NCBI RefSeq assembly: GCF_032854445.1
Contig: NW_027018267.1
Location: 1 to 49,331, forward strand
Direction of reading: 5' to 3'
Length of the DNA stretch: 49,331 bases
Origin: Liolophura sinensis
Lineage: Eukaryota; Mollusca; Polyplacophora; Chitonida; Chitonidae
A program made the translations under genes and the position numbers. Below are positions 1-11,690 of this stretch, in pieces. The notes below the pieces were generated by a model. The model saw only the letters and a list, made by a program, of their open reading frames with translations. It was not told where the DNA came from and searched no databases. The stretch's first letter is position 1. Each line of letters starts with the position of its first letter.

Positions 1-1106
1 TCTAAGTCCAAGACAATCTCAATGTCTTTATCTACGTGTAGAAAAAACCACACCATTCGTACAATAAAAAACACAATGTACTAGATACAGTCTGCTGTAA
101 AAAGTACAACTCATCACTGACCTACATCAATAAGGTTCTAAAAGATGCGGAATTGGGCCAGGCATCGGCAGCTGTTTAAAAAATTGCAAATTTCCCTGGT
201 TTCCATGGAGTAAGAGCCGTTGCTGGGCACGTGACTATGACATCAATGATCATTCAATTGTGGCTACAGCCAAAAGTATTGGTCGGAGAGCAACGCGGTT
301 TGCACCATTCGATTTCTTGTTACAAAATACGTCGGATTAGTTTCTTACCAGTAGCACTGGAACAGTTTTTCCACTTTTGCAATTTTTGCCTGGTCGTTTT
401 GTTAATGGAAATCGGCTGCACTGTACTATGTACAATCGCGACTGGTCATTATTATATTCAACTTTTGACTATTAGTTATGTGCCCTTCGGTAGCCCAGAA
501 GACGTCAAATCTTTGGGCTAAACCCATTAAACTCACCCAGCAATTGTCTTACTTCTAAGTCCAAGACAATCTCAATGTCTTTATCTACGTGTAGAAAACC
601 ACACCATTCGTACATTAAAAAACACAATGTACTAGATACAGTCTGCTGTAAAAAGTACAACTGATCACTGACCTACATCAATAAGGTTCTAAAAGATGCG
701 GAATTGGGCCAGGCATCGGCAGCTGTTTAAAAAATTGCAAATTTCCCTGGTTTCCATGGAGTAAGAACCGTTGCTGGGCACGTGACTATGACATCAATTG
801 ATCATTCAATTGTCGCTACAGCCAAAAGTATTGGTCGGAGAGCAACGCGGTTTGCACCATTCGATTTCTCGTCACAAAATACGTCGGATTAGTCTCTTAC
901 CAGCAGCACTTGAACAGTTTTTTCCACTTTTGCATTTTTGCCTGGTCTTTATGTTAATTGAAATCGGATACACTGTTACTATGCACAATCGCGACTGGTC
1001 GTTACTATATTCAACTTTTAACTATACGTTATGTGCCCTTCGGTAGCCCAGAAGACGTCAAATCTTTGGGCTAAGCCCATTTAACTCATCCAGCAATTGT
1101 CTTACT
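1..1106 (+). repeat. Two leftmost units with clustered private indels
   Basis: Both units are 553 bp. The first has three private insertions (an extra A in GTAGAAAAAACC, GTACAATAAA and TTGCAATTTTTG). The second has one deletion and four insertions (GTAGAAAACC, GTACATTAAAA, ATCAATTGATC, CAGTTTTTTCC and CTGTTACTATG). This indel density is far above that of interior units. It is consistent with lower consensus quality near a contig end, though real divergence is not excluded. Confidence 0.75.
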
Positions 1107-1656
1107 TTTAAGTCCAAGACAATCTCAATGTCTTTATCTACGTGTAGAAAAACCACACCATTTGTACATAAAAAACACAAGGTACTAGATACAGTCTTCT
1201 GTAAAAAGTACAACTGATCACTGACCCACATCAATAAGGTTCTAAAAGATGCGGAATTGGCCCAGGCATCGGCAGCTGTTTAAAAAATTGCAAATTTCCC
1301 TGGTTTCCATGGAGTAAGAGCCGTTGCTGAGCACGTGACTATGACATCAATGATCATTCAATTGTCACTACAGCCAAAAGTATTGGTCGGAGAGCAACGC
1401 GGTTTGCACCATTCGATTTCTCGTGACAAAATACGTCGGATTAGTCTCTTACCAGCAGCACTTGAACAGTTTTTCCACTTTTCCATTTTTGCCTGGTCTT
1501 TATGTTAATTGAAATCGGATACACTGTACTATGCACAATCGCGACTGGTCGTTACTATATTCAACTTTTAACTATACGTTATGTGCCCTTCGGTAGCCCA
1601 GAAGACGTCAAATCTTTGGGCTAAGCCCATTTAACTCATCCAGCAATTGTCTTACT

Positions 1657-1964
1657 TTTAAGTCCAAGACAATCTCAATGTCTTTATCTACGTGTAGAAA
1701 AACCACACCATTTGTACATAAAAAACACAATGTACTAGATACAGTCTGCTGTAAAAAGTACAACTGATCACTGACCCACATCAATCAGGTTCTAAAAGTT
1801 GCGGAATTGGCCCAGGCATCGGCAGCTGTTTAAAAAATTGCACTTTTGCATTTTTGCCTGGTCTTTTTGTTAACGTTAACTATACGTTATGTGCCCTTCG
1901 GTAGCCCAGAAGACGTCAAATCTTTGGGCTAAGCCCATTTAACTCATCCAGCAATTGTATTACT
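1657..1964 (+). repeat. Truncated satellite unit, type A (308 bp)
   Basis: Compared with a full unit it lacks unit positions 187-371 (185 bp; the breakpoints share a 2-base CA) and positions 403-461 (59 bp, replaced by the two bases CG). The second junction forms GTTAACGTTAAC at 1869-1880. The body carries the private variants AATCAGGTTC and AAAAGTTGCGG. It follows a CTTTATG-variant unit and precedes a 549-bp GCTGTTAAAAAATTGCAT unit. Confidence 0.93.
1869..1880. repeat. 12-bp palindrome GTTAACGTTAAC at the type A junction
   Basis: This perfect 12-bp palindrome is two abutting GTTAAC hexamers. It exists only where the second type A deletion joins GTTAA to TTAACTATACG through a CG filler. The same junction recurs 212 bases into each type A unit (for example 3828-3839). 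It marks all nine copies as descendants of one rearrangement. Confidence 0.9.
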
Positions 1965-3615
1965 TTTAAGTCCAAGACAATCTCAATGTCTTTATCTACG
2001 TGTAGAAAAACCACACCATTCGTACATAAAAAACACAATGTACTAGATACAGTCTGCTGTAAAAAGTACAACTGATCACTGAACCACATGAATAAGGTTC
2101 TAATAGATGCGGAATTGGGCCAGGCATCGGCAGCTGTTAAAAAATTGCATATTTCCCTGGTTTCCATGGAGTAAGAGCCGTTGCTGCGCACGTGACTATG
2201 ACATCAATGATCATTCAATTGTCGCTACAGCCAAAAGTATTGGTCGGAGAGCAACGCGGTTTGCACCATTCGATTTCTCGTCACAAAATACGTCGGATTA
2301 GCCTCTTACCAGTAGCACTGGAACAGTTTTTCCACTTTTGCATTTTTGCCTGGTCTTTTTGTTAATGGAAATCGGATACACTGTACTATGCACAATCGCG
2401 ACTGGTCGTTACTATATTCAACTTTTAACTATACGTTATGTGCCCTTCGGTAGCCCAGAAGACGTCAAATCTTTGGGCTAAGCCCATTTAACTCATCCAG
2501 CAATTGTCTTACTTTTAAGTCCAAGACAATCTCAATGTCTTTATCTACGTGTAGAAAAACCACACCATTCGTACATAAAAAACACAATGTACTAGATACA
2601 GTCTGCTGTAAAAAGTACAACTGATCACTGAACCACATCTATAAGGTTCTAATAGATGCGGAATTGGCCCAGGCATCGGCAGCTGTTTAAAAAAATTGCA
2701 AATTTCCCTGGTTTCCATGGAGTAAGAGCCGTTGCTGGGCACGTGACTATGACATCAATGATCATTCAATTGTCGCTACAGCCAAAAGTATTGGTCGGAG
2801 AGCAACGCGGTTTGCACCATTCGATTTCTCGTCACAAAATATGTCGGATTAGCCTCCTATTATCAGCACTGGAACAGTTTTTCCACTTTTGCATTTTTGC
2901 CTGGTCTTTTTGTTAATTTGAAATCGGATACATTCTACTATGTACAATCGCAACTGGTCATTACTATATTCAACTTTTGACTATAAGTTATGTGCCCTTC
3001 TGTAGCCCAGAAGACGTCAAATCTTTGGGCTAAGCCCATTTAACTCACCCAGCAATTGTCTTACTTCTAAGTCCAAGACAATCTCAATGTCTTTATCTAC
3101 GTGTAGAAAAACCACACCATTTGTACATAAAAAACACAAGGTACTAGATACAGTCTTCTGTAAAAAGTACAACTGATCACTGACCCACATCAATAAGGTT
3201 CTAAAAGATGCGGAATTGGCCCAGGCATCGGCAGCTGTTTAAAAAATTGCAAATTTCCCTGGTTTCCATGGAGTAAGAGCCGTTGCTGAGCACGTGACTA
3301 TGACATCAATGATCATTCAATTGTCACTACAGCCAAAAGTATTGGTCGGAGAGCAACGCGGTTTGCACCATTCGATTTCTCGTGACAAAATACGTCGGAT
3401 TAGTCTCTTACCAGCAGCACTTGAACAGTTTTTCCACTTTTCCATTTTTGCCTGGTCTTTATGTTAATTGAAATCGGATACACTGTACTATGCACAATCG
3501 CGACTGGTCGTTACTATATTCAACTTTTAACTATACGTTATGTGCCCTTCGGTAGCCCAGAAGACGTCAAATCTTTGGGCTAAGCCCATTTAACTCATCC
3601 AGCAATTGTCTTACT

Positions 3616-3923
3616 TTTAAGTCCAAGACAATCTCAATGTCTTTATCTACGTGTAGAAAAACCACACCATTTGTACATAAAAAACACAATGTACTAGATA
3701 CAGTCTGCTGTAAAAAGTACAACTGATCACTGACCCACATCAATCAGGTTCTAAAAGTTGCGGAATTGGCCCAGGCATCGGCAGCTGTTTAAAAAATTGC
3801 ACTTTTGCATTTTTGCCTGGTCTTTTTGTTAACGTTAACTATACGTTATGTGCCCTTCGGTAGCCCAGAAGACGTCAAATCTTTGGGCTAAGCCCATTTA
3901 ACTCATCCAGCAATTGTATTACT
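3616..3923 (+). repeat. Truncated satellite unit, type A (308 bp)
   Basis: I see no difference from the copy at 1657-1964, which lies exactly 1,959 bp upstream. It was copied as part of the 1,959-bp tandem block that spans 1107-5024. Confidence 0.93.
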
Positions 3924-6124
3924 TTTAAGTCCAAGACAATCTCAATGTCTTTATCTACGTGTAGAAAAACCACACCATTCGTACATAAAAAACACAATGT
4001 ACTAGATACAGTCTGCTGTAAAAAGTACAACTGATCACTGAACCACATGAATAAGGTTCTAATAGATGCGGAATTGGGCCAGGCATCGGCAGCTGTTAAA
4101 AAATTGCATATTTCCCTGGTTTCCATGGAGTAAGAGCCGTTGCTGCGCACGTGACTATGACATCAATGATCATTCAATTGTCGCTACAGCCAAAAGTATT
4201 GGTCGGAGAGCAACGCGGTTTGCACCATTCGATTTCTCGTCACAAAATACGTCGGATTAGCCTCTTACCAGTAGCACTGGAACAGTTTTTCCACTTTTGC
4301 ATTTTTGCCTGGTCTTTTTGTTAATGGAAATCGGATACACTGTACTATGCACAATCGCGACTGGTCGTTACTATATTCAACTTTTAACTATACGTTATGT
4401 GCCCTTCGGTAGCCCAGAAGACGTCAAATCTTTGGGCTAAGCCCATTTAACTCATCCAGCAATTGTCTTACTTTTAAGTCCAAGACAATCTCAATGTCTT
4501 TATCTACGTGTAGAAAAACCACACCATTCGTACATAAAAAACACAATGTACTAGATACAGTCTGCTGTAAAAAGTACAACTGATCACTGAACCACATCTA
4601 TAAGGTTCTAATAGATGCGGAATTGGCCCAGGCATCGGCAGCTGTTTAAAAAATTGCAAATTTCCCTGGTTTCCATGGAGTAAGAGCCGTTGCTGGGCAC
4701 GTGACTATGACATCAATGATCATTCAATTGTCGCTACAGCCAAAAGTATTGGTCGGAGAGCAACGCGGTTTGCACCATTCGATTTCTCGTCACAAAATAT
4801 GTCGGATTAGCCTCCTATTATCAGCACTGGAACAGTTTTTCCACTTTTGCATTTTTGCCTGGTCTTTTTGTTAATTTGAAATCGGATACATTCTACTATG
4901 TACAATCGCAACTGGTCATTACTATATTCAACTTTTGACTATAAGTTATGTGCCCTTCTGTAGCCCAGAAGACGTCAAATCTTTGGGCTAAGCCCATTTA
5001 ACTCACCCAGCAATTGTCTTACTTCTAAGTCCAAGACAATCTCAATGTCTTTATCTACGTGTAGAAAAACCACACCATTCGTACATAAAAAACACAATGT
5101 ACTAGATACAGTCTGCTGTAAAAAGTACAACTGATCACTGACCTACATCAATAAGGTTCTAAAAGATGCGGAATTGGGCCAGGCATCGGCAGCTGTTTAA
5201 AAAATTGCAAATTTCCCTGGTTTCCATGGAGTAAGAACCGTTGCTGGGCACGTGACTATGACATCAATGATCATTCAATTGTCGCTACAGCCAAAAGTAT
5301 TGGTCGGAGAGCAACGCGGTTTGCACCATTCGATTTCTCGTCACAAAATACGTCGGATTAGTCTCTTACCAGCAGGACTTGAACAGTTTTTTCCACTTTT
5401 GCATTTTTGCCTGGTCTTTATGTTAATTGAAATCGGATACACTGTACTATGCACAATCGCGACTGGTCGTTACTATATTCAACTTTTAACTATACGTTAT
5501 GTGCCCTTCGGTAGCCCAGAAGACGTCAAATCTTTGGGCTAAGCCCATTTAACTCATCCAGCAATTGTCTTACTTTTAAGTCCAAGACAATCTCAATGTC
5601 TTTATCTACGTGTAGAAAAACCACACCATTTGTACATAAAAAACACAAGGTACTAGATACAGTCTTCTGTAAAAAGTACAACTGATCACTGACCCACATC
5701 AATAAGGTTCTAAAAGATGCGGAATTGGCCCAGGCATCGGCAGCTGTTTAAAAAATTGCAAATTTCCCTGGTTTCCATGGAGTAAGAGCCGTTGCTGAGC
5801 ACGTGACTATGACATCAATGATCATTCAATTGTCACTACAGCCAAAAGTATTGGTCGGAGAGCAACGCGGTTTGCACCATTCGATTTGTCGTGACAAAAT
5901 ACGTCGGATTAGTCTCTTACCAGCAGCACTTGAACAGTTTTTCCACTTTTGCATTTTTGCCTGGTCTTTATGTTAATTGAAATCGGATACACTGTACTAT
6001 GCACAATCGCGACTGGTCGTTACTATATTCAACTTTTAACTATACGTTATGTGCCCTTCGGTAGCCCAGAAGACGTCAAATCTTTGGGCTAAGCCCATTT
6101 AACTCATCCCGCAATTGTCTTACT

Positions 6125-6432
6125 TTTAAGTCCAAGACAATCTCAATGTCTTTATCTACGTGTAGAAAAACCACACCATTTGTACATAAAAAACACAATG
6201 TACTAGATACAGTCTGCTGTAAAAAGTACAACTGATCACTGACCCACATCAATCAGGTTCTAAAAGTTGCGGAATTGGCCCAGGCATCGGCAGCTGTTTA
6301 AAAAATTGCACTTTTGCATTTTTGCCTGGTCTTTTTGTTAACGTTAACTATACGTTATGTGCCCTTCGGTAGCCCAGAAGACGTCAAATATTTGGGCTAA
6401 GCCCATTTACCTCACCCAGCAATTGTCTTACT
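6125..6432 (+). repeat. Truncated satellite unit, type A (308 bp)
   Basis: It has the same two junctions as the other type A units. Its tail carries private changes, AAATATTTGGGC and CATTTACCTCACCC, which are shared only with 11383-11690. The following unit (6433) is a 550-bp GTTTAAAAAATTGCAAA form, not the usual 549-bp partner, so a recombination boundary lies near its 3' end. Confidence 0.93.
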
Positions 6433-8856
6433 TCTAAGTCCAAGACAATCTCAATGTCTTTATCTACGTGTAGAAAAACCACACCATTTGTACATAAAAA
6501 ACACAAGGTACTAGATACAGTCTGCTGTAAAAAGTACAACTGATCACTGAACCACATCAATAAGGTTCTAAAAGATGCGGAATTGGCCCAGGCATCGGCA
6601 GCTGTTTAAAAAATTGCAAATTTCCCTGGTTTCCATGGAGTAAGAGCCGTTGCTGGGCACGTGACTATGACATCAATGATCATTCAAATGTCGCTACAGC
6701 CAAAAGTATTGGTCGGAGAGCAACGCGGTTTGCACCATTCGATTTCTCGTCACAAAATACGTCGGATTAGCCTCTTACCAGCAGCACTGGAACAGTTTTT
6801 ACACTTTTGCATTTTTGCCTGGTCTTTTTGTTAATTGAAATCGGATACACTGTACTATGCACAATCGCGATTGGTCGTTACTATATTCAACTTTTAACTA
6901 TACGTTATGTGCCCTTCGGTAGCCCAGAAGACGTCAAATCTTTGGGCTAAGCCCATTTAACTCATCCAGCAATTGTCTTACTTTTAAGTCCAAGACAATC
7001 TCAATGTCTTTATCTACGTGTAGAAAAACCACACCATTCGTACATAAAAAACACAATGTACTAGATACAGTCTGCTGTAAAAAGTACAACTGATCACTGA
7101 ACCACATCTATAAGGTTCTAATAGATGCGGAATTGGGCCAGGCATCGGCAGCTGTTAAAAAATTGCAAATTTCCCTGGTTTCCATGGAGTAAGAGCCGTT
7201 GCTGGGCACGTGACTATGACATCAATGATCATTCAATTGTCGCTACAGCCAAAAGTATTGGTCGGAGAGCAACGCGGTTTGCACCATTCGATTTCTCGTG
7301 ACAAAATACGTCGGATTAGTCTCTTACCAGCAGCACTGGAACAGTTTTTCCACTTTTGCATTTTTGCCTGGTCTTTTTGTTAATTGAAATCGGATACACT
7401 GTACTATGCACAATCGCGACTGGTCGTTACTATATTCAACTTTTAACTATACGTTATGTGCCCTTCGGTAGCCCAGAAGACGTCAAATCTTTGGGCTAAG
7501 CCCATTTAACTCATCCAGCAATTGTCTTACTTTTAAGTCCAAGACAATCTCAATGTCTTTATCTACGTGTAGAAAAACCACACCATTCGTACATAAAAAA
7601 CACAAGGTACTAGATACAGTCTGCTGTAAAAAGTACAACTGATAACTGAACCACATCTATAAGGTTCTAAAAGATGCGGAATTGGCCCAGGCATCGGCAG
7701 CTGTTTAAAAAATTGCAAATTTCCCTGGTTTCCATGGAGTAAGAGCCGTTGCTGGGCACGTGACTATGACATCAATGATCATTCAATTGTCGCTACAGCC
7801 AAAAGTATTGGTCGGAGAGCAACGCGGTTTGCACCATTCGATTTCTCGTGACAAAATACGTCGGATTAGCCTCTTACCAGCAGCACTGGAACAGTTTTTC
7901 CACTTTTGCATTTTTGCCTGGTCTTTTTGTTAATGGAAATCGGATACACTGTACTATGTACAATCGCGACTGGTCATTATTATATTCAACTTTTGACTAT
8001 AAGTTATGTGCCCTTCGGTAGCCCAGAAGATGTCAAATCTTTGGGCTAAACCCATTAAACTCACCCAGCAATTGTCTTACTTCTAAGTCCAAGACAATCT
8101 CAATGTCTTTATCTACGTGTAGAAAAACCACACCATTTGTACATAAAAAACACAAGGTACTAGATACAGTCTGCTGTAAAAAGTACAACTGATCACTGAC
8201 CCACATCAGTAAGGTTCTAAAAGATGCGGAATTGGCCCAGGCATCGGCAGCTGTTTAAAAAATTGCAAATTTCCCTGGTTTCCATGGAGTAAGAGCCGTT
8301 GCTGGGCACATGACTATGACATCAATGATCATTCAATTGTGGCTACAGCCAAAAGTATTGGTCGGAGAGCAACGCGGTTTGCACCATTCGATTTCTCGTG
8401 ACAAAATACGTCGGATTAGCCTCTTACCAGCAGCACTGGAACAGTTTTTCCACTTTTGCATTTTTGCCTGGTCTTTTTGTTAATTGAAATCGGATACACT
8501 GTACTATGCACAATCGCGACTGGTCGTTACTACATTCAACTTTTAACTATACGTTATGTGCCCTTCGGTAGCCCAGAAGACGTCAAATCTTTGGGCTAAG
8601 CCCATTTAACTCATCCAGCAATTGTCTTACTTTTAAGTCCAAGACAATCTCAATGTCTTTATCTACGTGTAGAAAAACCACACCATTTGTACATAAAAAA
8701 CACAAGGTACTAGATACAGTCTGCTGTAAAAAGTACAACTGATCACTGAACCACATCAATAAGGTTCTAAAAGATGCGGAATTGGCCCAGGCATCGGCAG
8801 CTGTTTAAAAAATTGCAAATTTCCCTGGTTTCCATGGAGTAAGAGCCGTTGCTGGG

Positions 8857-8889
8857 CACGTGACTATGACATCAATGATCATTCAATTG
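8857..8889. other. Cluster of short palindromes in the unit
   Basis: Within 33 bases lie CACGTG (8857-8862, an E-box/G-box core), the 10-bp palindrome AATGATCATT (8874-8883) and CAATTG (8884-8889). The trio recurs in nearly every full-length unit. Exceptions include CACATG at about 8308 and 14107, CACGAG in unit 43265, and AATAATCATT in units 46013 and 47115. It is absent from type A, B and C units because all three deletions remove it. Factor binding is only a possibility; six-base palindromes are common by chance. Confidence 0.45.
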
Positions 8890-9141
8890 TCGCTACAGCC
8901 AAAAGTATTGGTCGGAGAGCAACGCGGGTTGCACCATTCGATTTCTCGTGACAAAATACGTCGGATTAGCCTCTTACCAGCAGCACTGGAACAGTTTTTT
9001 CACTTTTGCATTTTTGCCTGGTCTTTTTGTTAATTGAAATCGGATACACTGTACTATGCACAATCGCGACTGGTCGTTACTATATTCAACTTTTAACTAT
9101 ACGTTATGTGCCCTTCGGTAGCCCAGAAGACGTCAAATCTT

Positions 9142-9154
9142 TGGGCTAAGCCCA
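9142..9154. repeat. Short inverted repeat in the unit, TGGGCT-A-AGCCCA
   Basis: A 6-bp perfect inverted repeat around a single A occurs about 40 bp before each unit boundary in subfamily 2 units. The subfamily 1 form TGGGCTAAACCCA breaks one pair, and units 29889 and 46013 have TGGGCTCAGCCCA, which keeps the arms. With a one-base spacer it is better read as a near-palindromic protein-site shape than a stable hairpin. No terminator role is implied. Confidence 0.6.
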
Positions 9155-9286
9155 TTTAACTCATCCAGCAATTGTCTTACTTTTAAGTCCAAGACAATCT
9201 CAATGTCTTTATCTACGTGTAGAAAAACCACACCATTCGTACATAAAAAACACAATGTACTAGATACAGTCTGCTGTAAAAAGTAC
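9147..9286 (+). repeat. 140-bp segment retained in every unit class
   Basis: Unit positions 516-550 plus 1-105 of the next unit are the only part present in full-length, type A, type B and type C units alike. The segment spans the arbitrary unit boundary. It runs from TAAGCCCATTT to TGTAAAAAGTAC and includes the conserved CAATTGTCTTACTT and CTACGTGTAGAAAA stretches. It may simply be what the three independent deletions happened to spare, or it may hold something the array needs; the sequence alone does not decide. Confidence 0.8.
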
Positions 9287-9731
9287 AACTCATCACTGAC
9301 CTACATCAATAAGGTTCTAAAAGATGCGGAATTGGGCCAGGCATCGGCAGCTGTTTAAAAAATTGCAAATTTCCCTGGTTTCCATGGAGTAAGAGCCGTT
9401 GCTGGGCACGTGACTATGACATCAATGATCATTCAATTGTCGCTACAGCCAAAAGTATTGGTCGGAGAGCAACGCGGTTTGCACCATTCGATTTCTTGTC
9501 ACAAAATACGTCGGATTAGTTTCTTACCAGTAGCACTGGAACAGTTTTTCCACTTTTGCATTTTTGCCTGGTCGTTTTGTTAATGGAAATCGGCTGCACT
9601 GTACTATGTACAATCGCGACTGGTCATTATTATATTCAACTTTTGACTATAAGTTATGTGCCCTTCGGTAGCCCAGAAGACGTCAAATCTTTGGGCTAAA
9701 CCCATTAAACTCACCCAGCAATTGTCTTACT
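9182..9731 (+). repeat. Reference full-length unit, subfamily 1
   Basis: This 550-bp unit (223 G+C, 40.5%) carries the alternative linked states: CTCATCACTGACCTACATC, ATTGGGCCAGG, TTCTTGTCAC, TTTCTTACCAGTAGC, TCGTTTTGTTAATGG, GGCTGCAC, TATGTACAA, CATTATTAT, TTGACTATAAG, CTAAACCCATTAAAC and TCACCC. The TTCTAAG at the start of the following unit belongs to the same haplotype. Units starting at 1, 12240, 14989, 19448, 19996, 26351 and 29339 are of this type; 14989 switches to subfamily 2 in its last 70 or so bases. Unit positions quoted in other entries are counted on this copy. Confidence 0.85.
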
Positions 9732-11382
9732 TCTAAGTCCAAGACAATCTCAATGTCTTTATCTACGTGTAGAAAAACCACACCATTCGTACATAAAAAA
9801 ACACAATGTACTAGATACAGTCTGCTGTAAAAAGTACAACTGATCACTGACCTACATCAATAAGGTTCTAAAAGATGCGGAATTGGGCCAGGCATCGGCA
9901 GCTGTTTAAAAAATTGCAAATTTCCCTGGTTTCCATGGAGTAAGAACCGTTGCTGGGCACGTGACTATGACATCAATGATCATTCAATTGTCGCTACAGC
10001 CAAAAGTATTGGTCGGAGAGCAACGCGGTTTGCACCATTCGATTTCTCGTGACAAAATACGTCGGATTAGTCTCTTACCAGCAGGACTTGAACAGTTTTT
10101 CCACTTTTGCATTTTTGCCTGGTCTTTATGTTAATTGAAATCGGATACACTGTACTATGCACAATCGCGACTGGTCGTTACTATATTCAACTTTTAACTA
10201 TACGTTATGTGCCCTTCGGTAGCCCAGAAGACGTCAAATCTTTGGGCTAAGCCCATTTAACTCATCCAGCAATTGTCTTACTTTTAAGTCCAAGACAATC
10301 TCAATGTCTTTATCTACGTGTAGAAAAACCACACCATTTGTACATAAAAAACACAATGTACTAGATACAGTCTGCTGTAAAAAGTACAACTGATCACTGA
10401 CCCACATCAATAAGGTTCTAAAAGATGCGGAATTGGCCCAGGCATCGGCAGCTGTTTAAAAAATTGCAAATTTCCCTGGTTTCCATGGAGTAAGAGCCGT
10501 TGCTGGGCACGTGACTATGACATCAATGATCATTCAATTGTCACTACAGCCAAAAGTATTGGTCGGAGAGCAACGCGGTTTGCACCATTCGATTTCTCGT
10601 GACAAAATACGTCGGATTAGTCTCTTACCAGCAGCACTTGAACAGTTTTTCCACTTTTCCATTTTTGCCTGGTCTTTATGTTAATTGAAATCGGATACAC
10701 TGTACTATGCACAATCGCGACTGGTCGTTACTATATTCAACTTTTAACTATACGTTATGTGCCCTTCGGTAGCCCAGAAGACGTCAAATCTTTGGGCTAA
10801 GCCCATTTAACTCATCCAGCAATTGTCTTACTTTTAAGTCCAAGACAATCTCAATGTCTTTATCTACGTGTAGAAAAACCACACCATTTGTACATAAAAA
10901 ACACAAGGTACTAGATACAGTCTTCTGTAAAAAGTACAACTGATCACTGACCCACATCAATAAGGTTCTAAAAGATGCGGAATTGGCCCAGGCATCGGCA
11001 GCTGTTTAAAAAATTGCAAATTTCCCTGGTTTCCATGGAGTAAGAGCCGTTGCTGAGCACGTGACTATGACATCAATGATCATTCAATTGTCACTACAGC
11101 CAAAAGTATTGGTCGGAGAGCAACGCGGTTTGCACCATTCGATTTGTCGTGACAAAATACGTCGGATTAGTCTCTTACCAGCAGCACTTGAACAGTTTTT
11201 CCACTTTTGCATTTTTGCCTGGTCTTTATGTTAATTGAAATCGGATACACTGTACTATGCACAATCGCGACTGGTCGTTACTATATTCAACTTTTAACTA
11301 TACGTTATGTGCCCTTCGGTAGCCCAGAAGACGTCAAATCTTTGGGCTAAGCCCATTTAACTCATCCCGCAATTGTCTTACT

Positions 11383-11690
11383 TTTAAGTCCAAGACAATC
11401 TCAATGTCTTTATCTACGTGTAGAAAAACCACACCATTTGTACATAAAAAACACAATGTACTAGATACAGTCTGCTGTAAAAAGTACAACTGATCACTGA
11501 CCCACATCAATCAGGTTCTAAAAGTTGCGGAATTGGCCCAGGCATCGGCAGCTGTTTAAAAAATTGCACTTTTGCATTTTTGCCTGGTCTTTTTGTTAAC
11601 GTTAACTATACGTTATGTGCCCTTCGGTAGCCCAGAAGACGTCAAATATTTGGGCTAAGCCCATTTACCTCACCCAGCAATTGTCTTACT
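11383..11690 (+). repeat. Truncated satellite unit, type A (308 bp)
   Basis: It shares the AAATATTTGGGC and CATTTACCTCACCC tail with 6125-6432, and the unit before it shares GATTTGTCGTGAC with unit 5575. The two-unit block 10833-11690 is therefore a copy of 5575-6432. Here a 549-bp GTTAAAAAATTGCAT unit follows. Confidence 0.93.

Larger units (their letters stand above)
1107..5024 (+). repeat. 1,959-bp four-unit block, tandemly duplicated
   Basis: Units 1107 (550), 1657 (308, type A), 1965 (549) and 2514 (552) are repeated as 3066 (550), 3616 (308), 3924 (549) and 4473 (551). Rare variants are shared in register: CAGTCTTCTG, GCTGAGCAC, CTGCGCACG (about 2185 and 4144), CCTCCTATTATCAG, TAATTTGAAATCG, CGCAACTGG and CCCTTCTGTAG. 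I saw only two differences: T versus C at the second base of the block, and one A in the A-run near 2692. This is a very recent duplication or an assembly expansion. Confidence 0.9.
7532..9731 (+). repeat. 2.2-kb four-unit block, copied at 13340 and 24701
   Basis: Units 7532, 8082, 8632 and 9182 correspond to 13340, 13890, 14441 and 14989, and to 24701, 25251, 25801 and 26351. Shared markers in order are GAAGATGTCAAATC, CACATCAGTAAGG, TACTACATTCAAC, CAGTTTTTTCAC and then a subfamily 1 unit. The first half of 7532 differs from its counterparts, with GATAACTGAACC. Copies 8082 and 13890 also share CACATGAC, and 8632 and 14441 share CGCGGGTTGC; the 24.7-kb copy lacks both, so the first two are closer. 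Units 28789-30438 look like a partial fourth copy continuing into the equivalent of 9732. Confidence 0.8.

Noticed and set aside
51-311. Internal sub-repeat suggested by CACCATTCG at 51-59 and 303-311 of the unit
   Set aside because: Only nine bases match and the flanks do not align convincingly, so I do not claim the monomer arose from a shorter repeat.
231-521. Forward 96-codon open frame, also at 5252-5542 and 19676-19963 in slightly different form
   Set aside because: The frame is broken by single-base indels in most of the 97 units, has no recognisable domain, and recurs only because the satellite recurs. No promoter or splice context was identified.
9130-9140. Pol III A-box-like TAGCCCAGAAG, with a weak B-box-like ATTCGATTTC elsewhere in the unit
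   Set aside because: The B-box-like site is about 180 bp upstream of the A-box-like site in the same unit, has mismatches, and there is no cloverleaf. This is not a tRNA or tRNA-derived SINE.
9182-9731. CENP-B box in the monomer
   Set aside because: I looked for TTCG....A..CGGG and its reverse complement; TTCG sites occur (ATTCGTAC, CTTCGGTAG, ATTCGATT) but none has the rest of the motif.
9182-9731. Unit length of 549-550 bp as three nucleosome repeats of ~183 bp
   Set aside because: The arithmetic fits full units, but types A, B and C (308, 248, 216 bp) do not fit, and no phasing signal was seen by eye.
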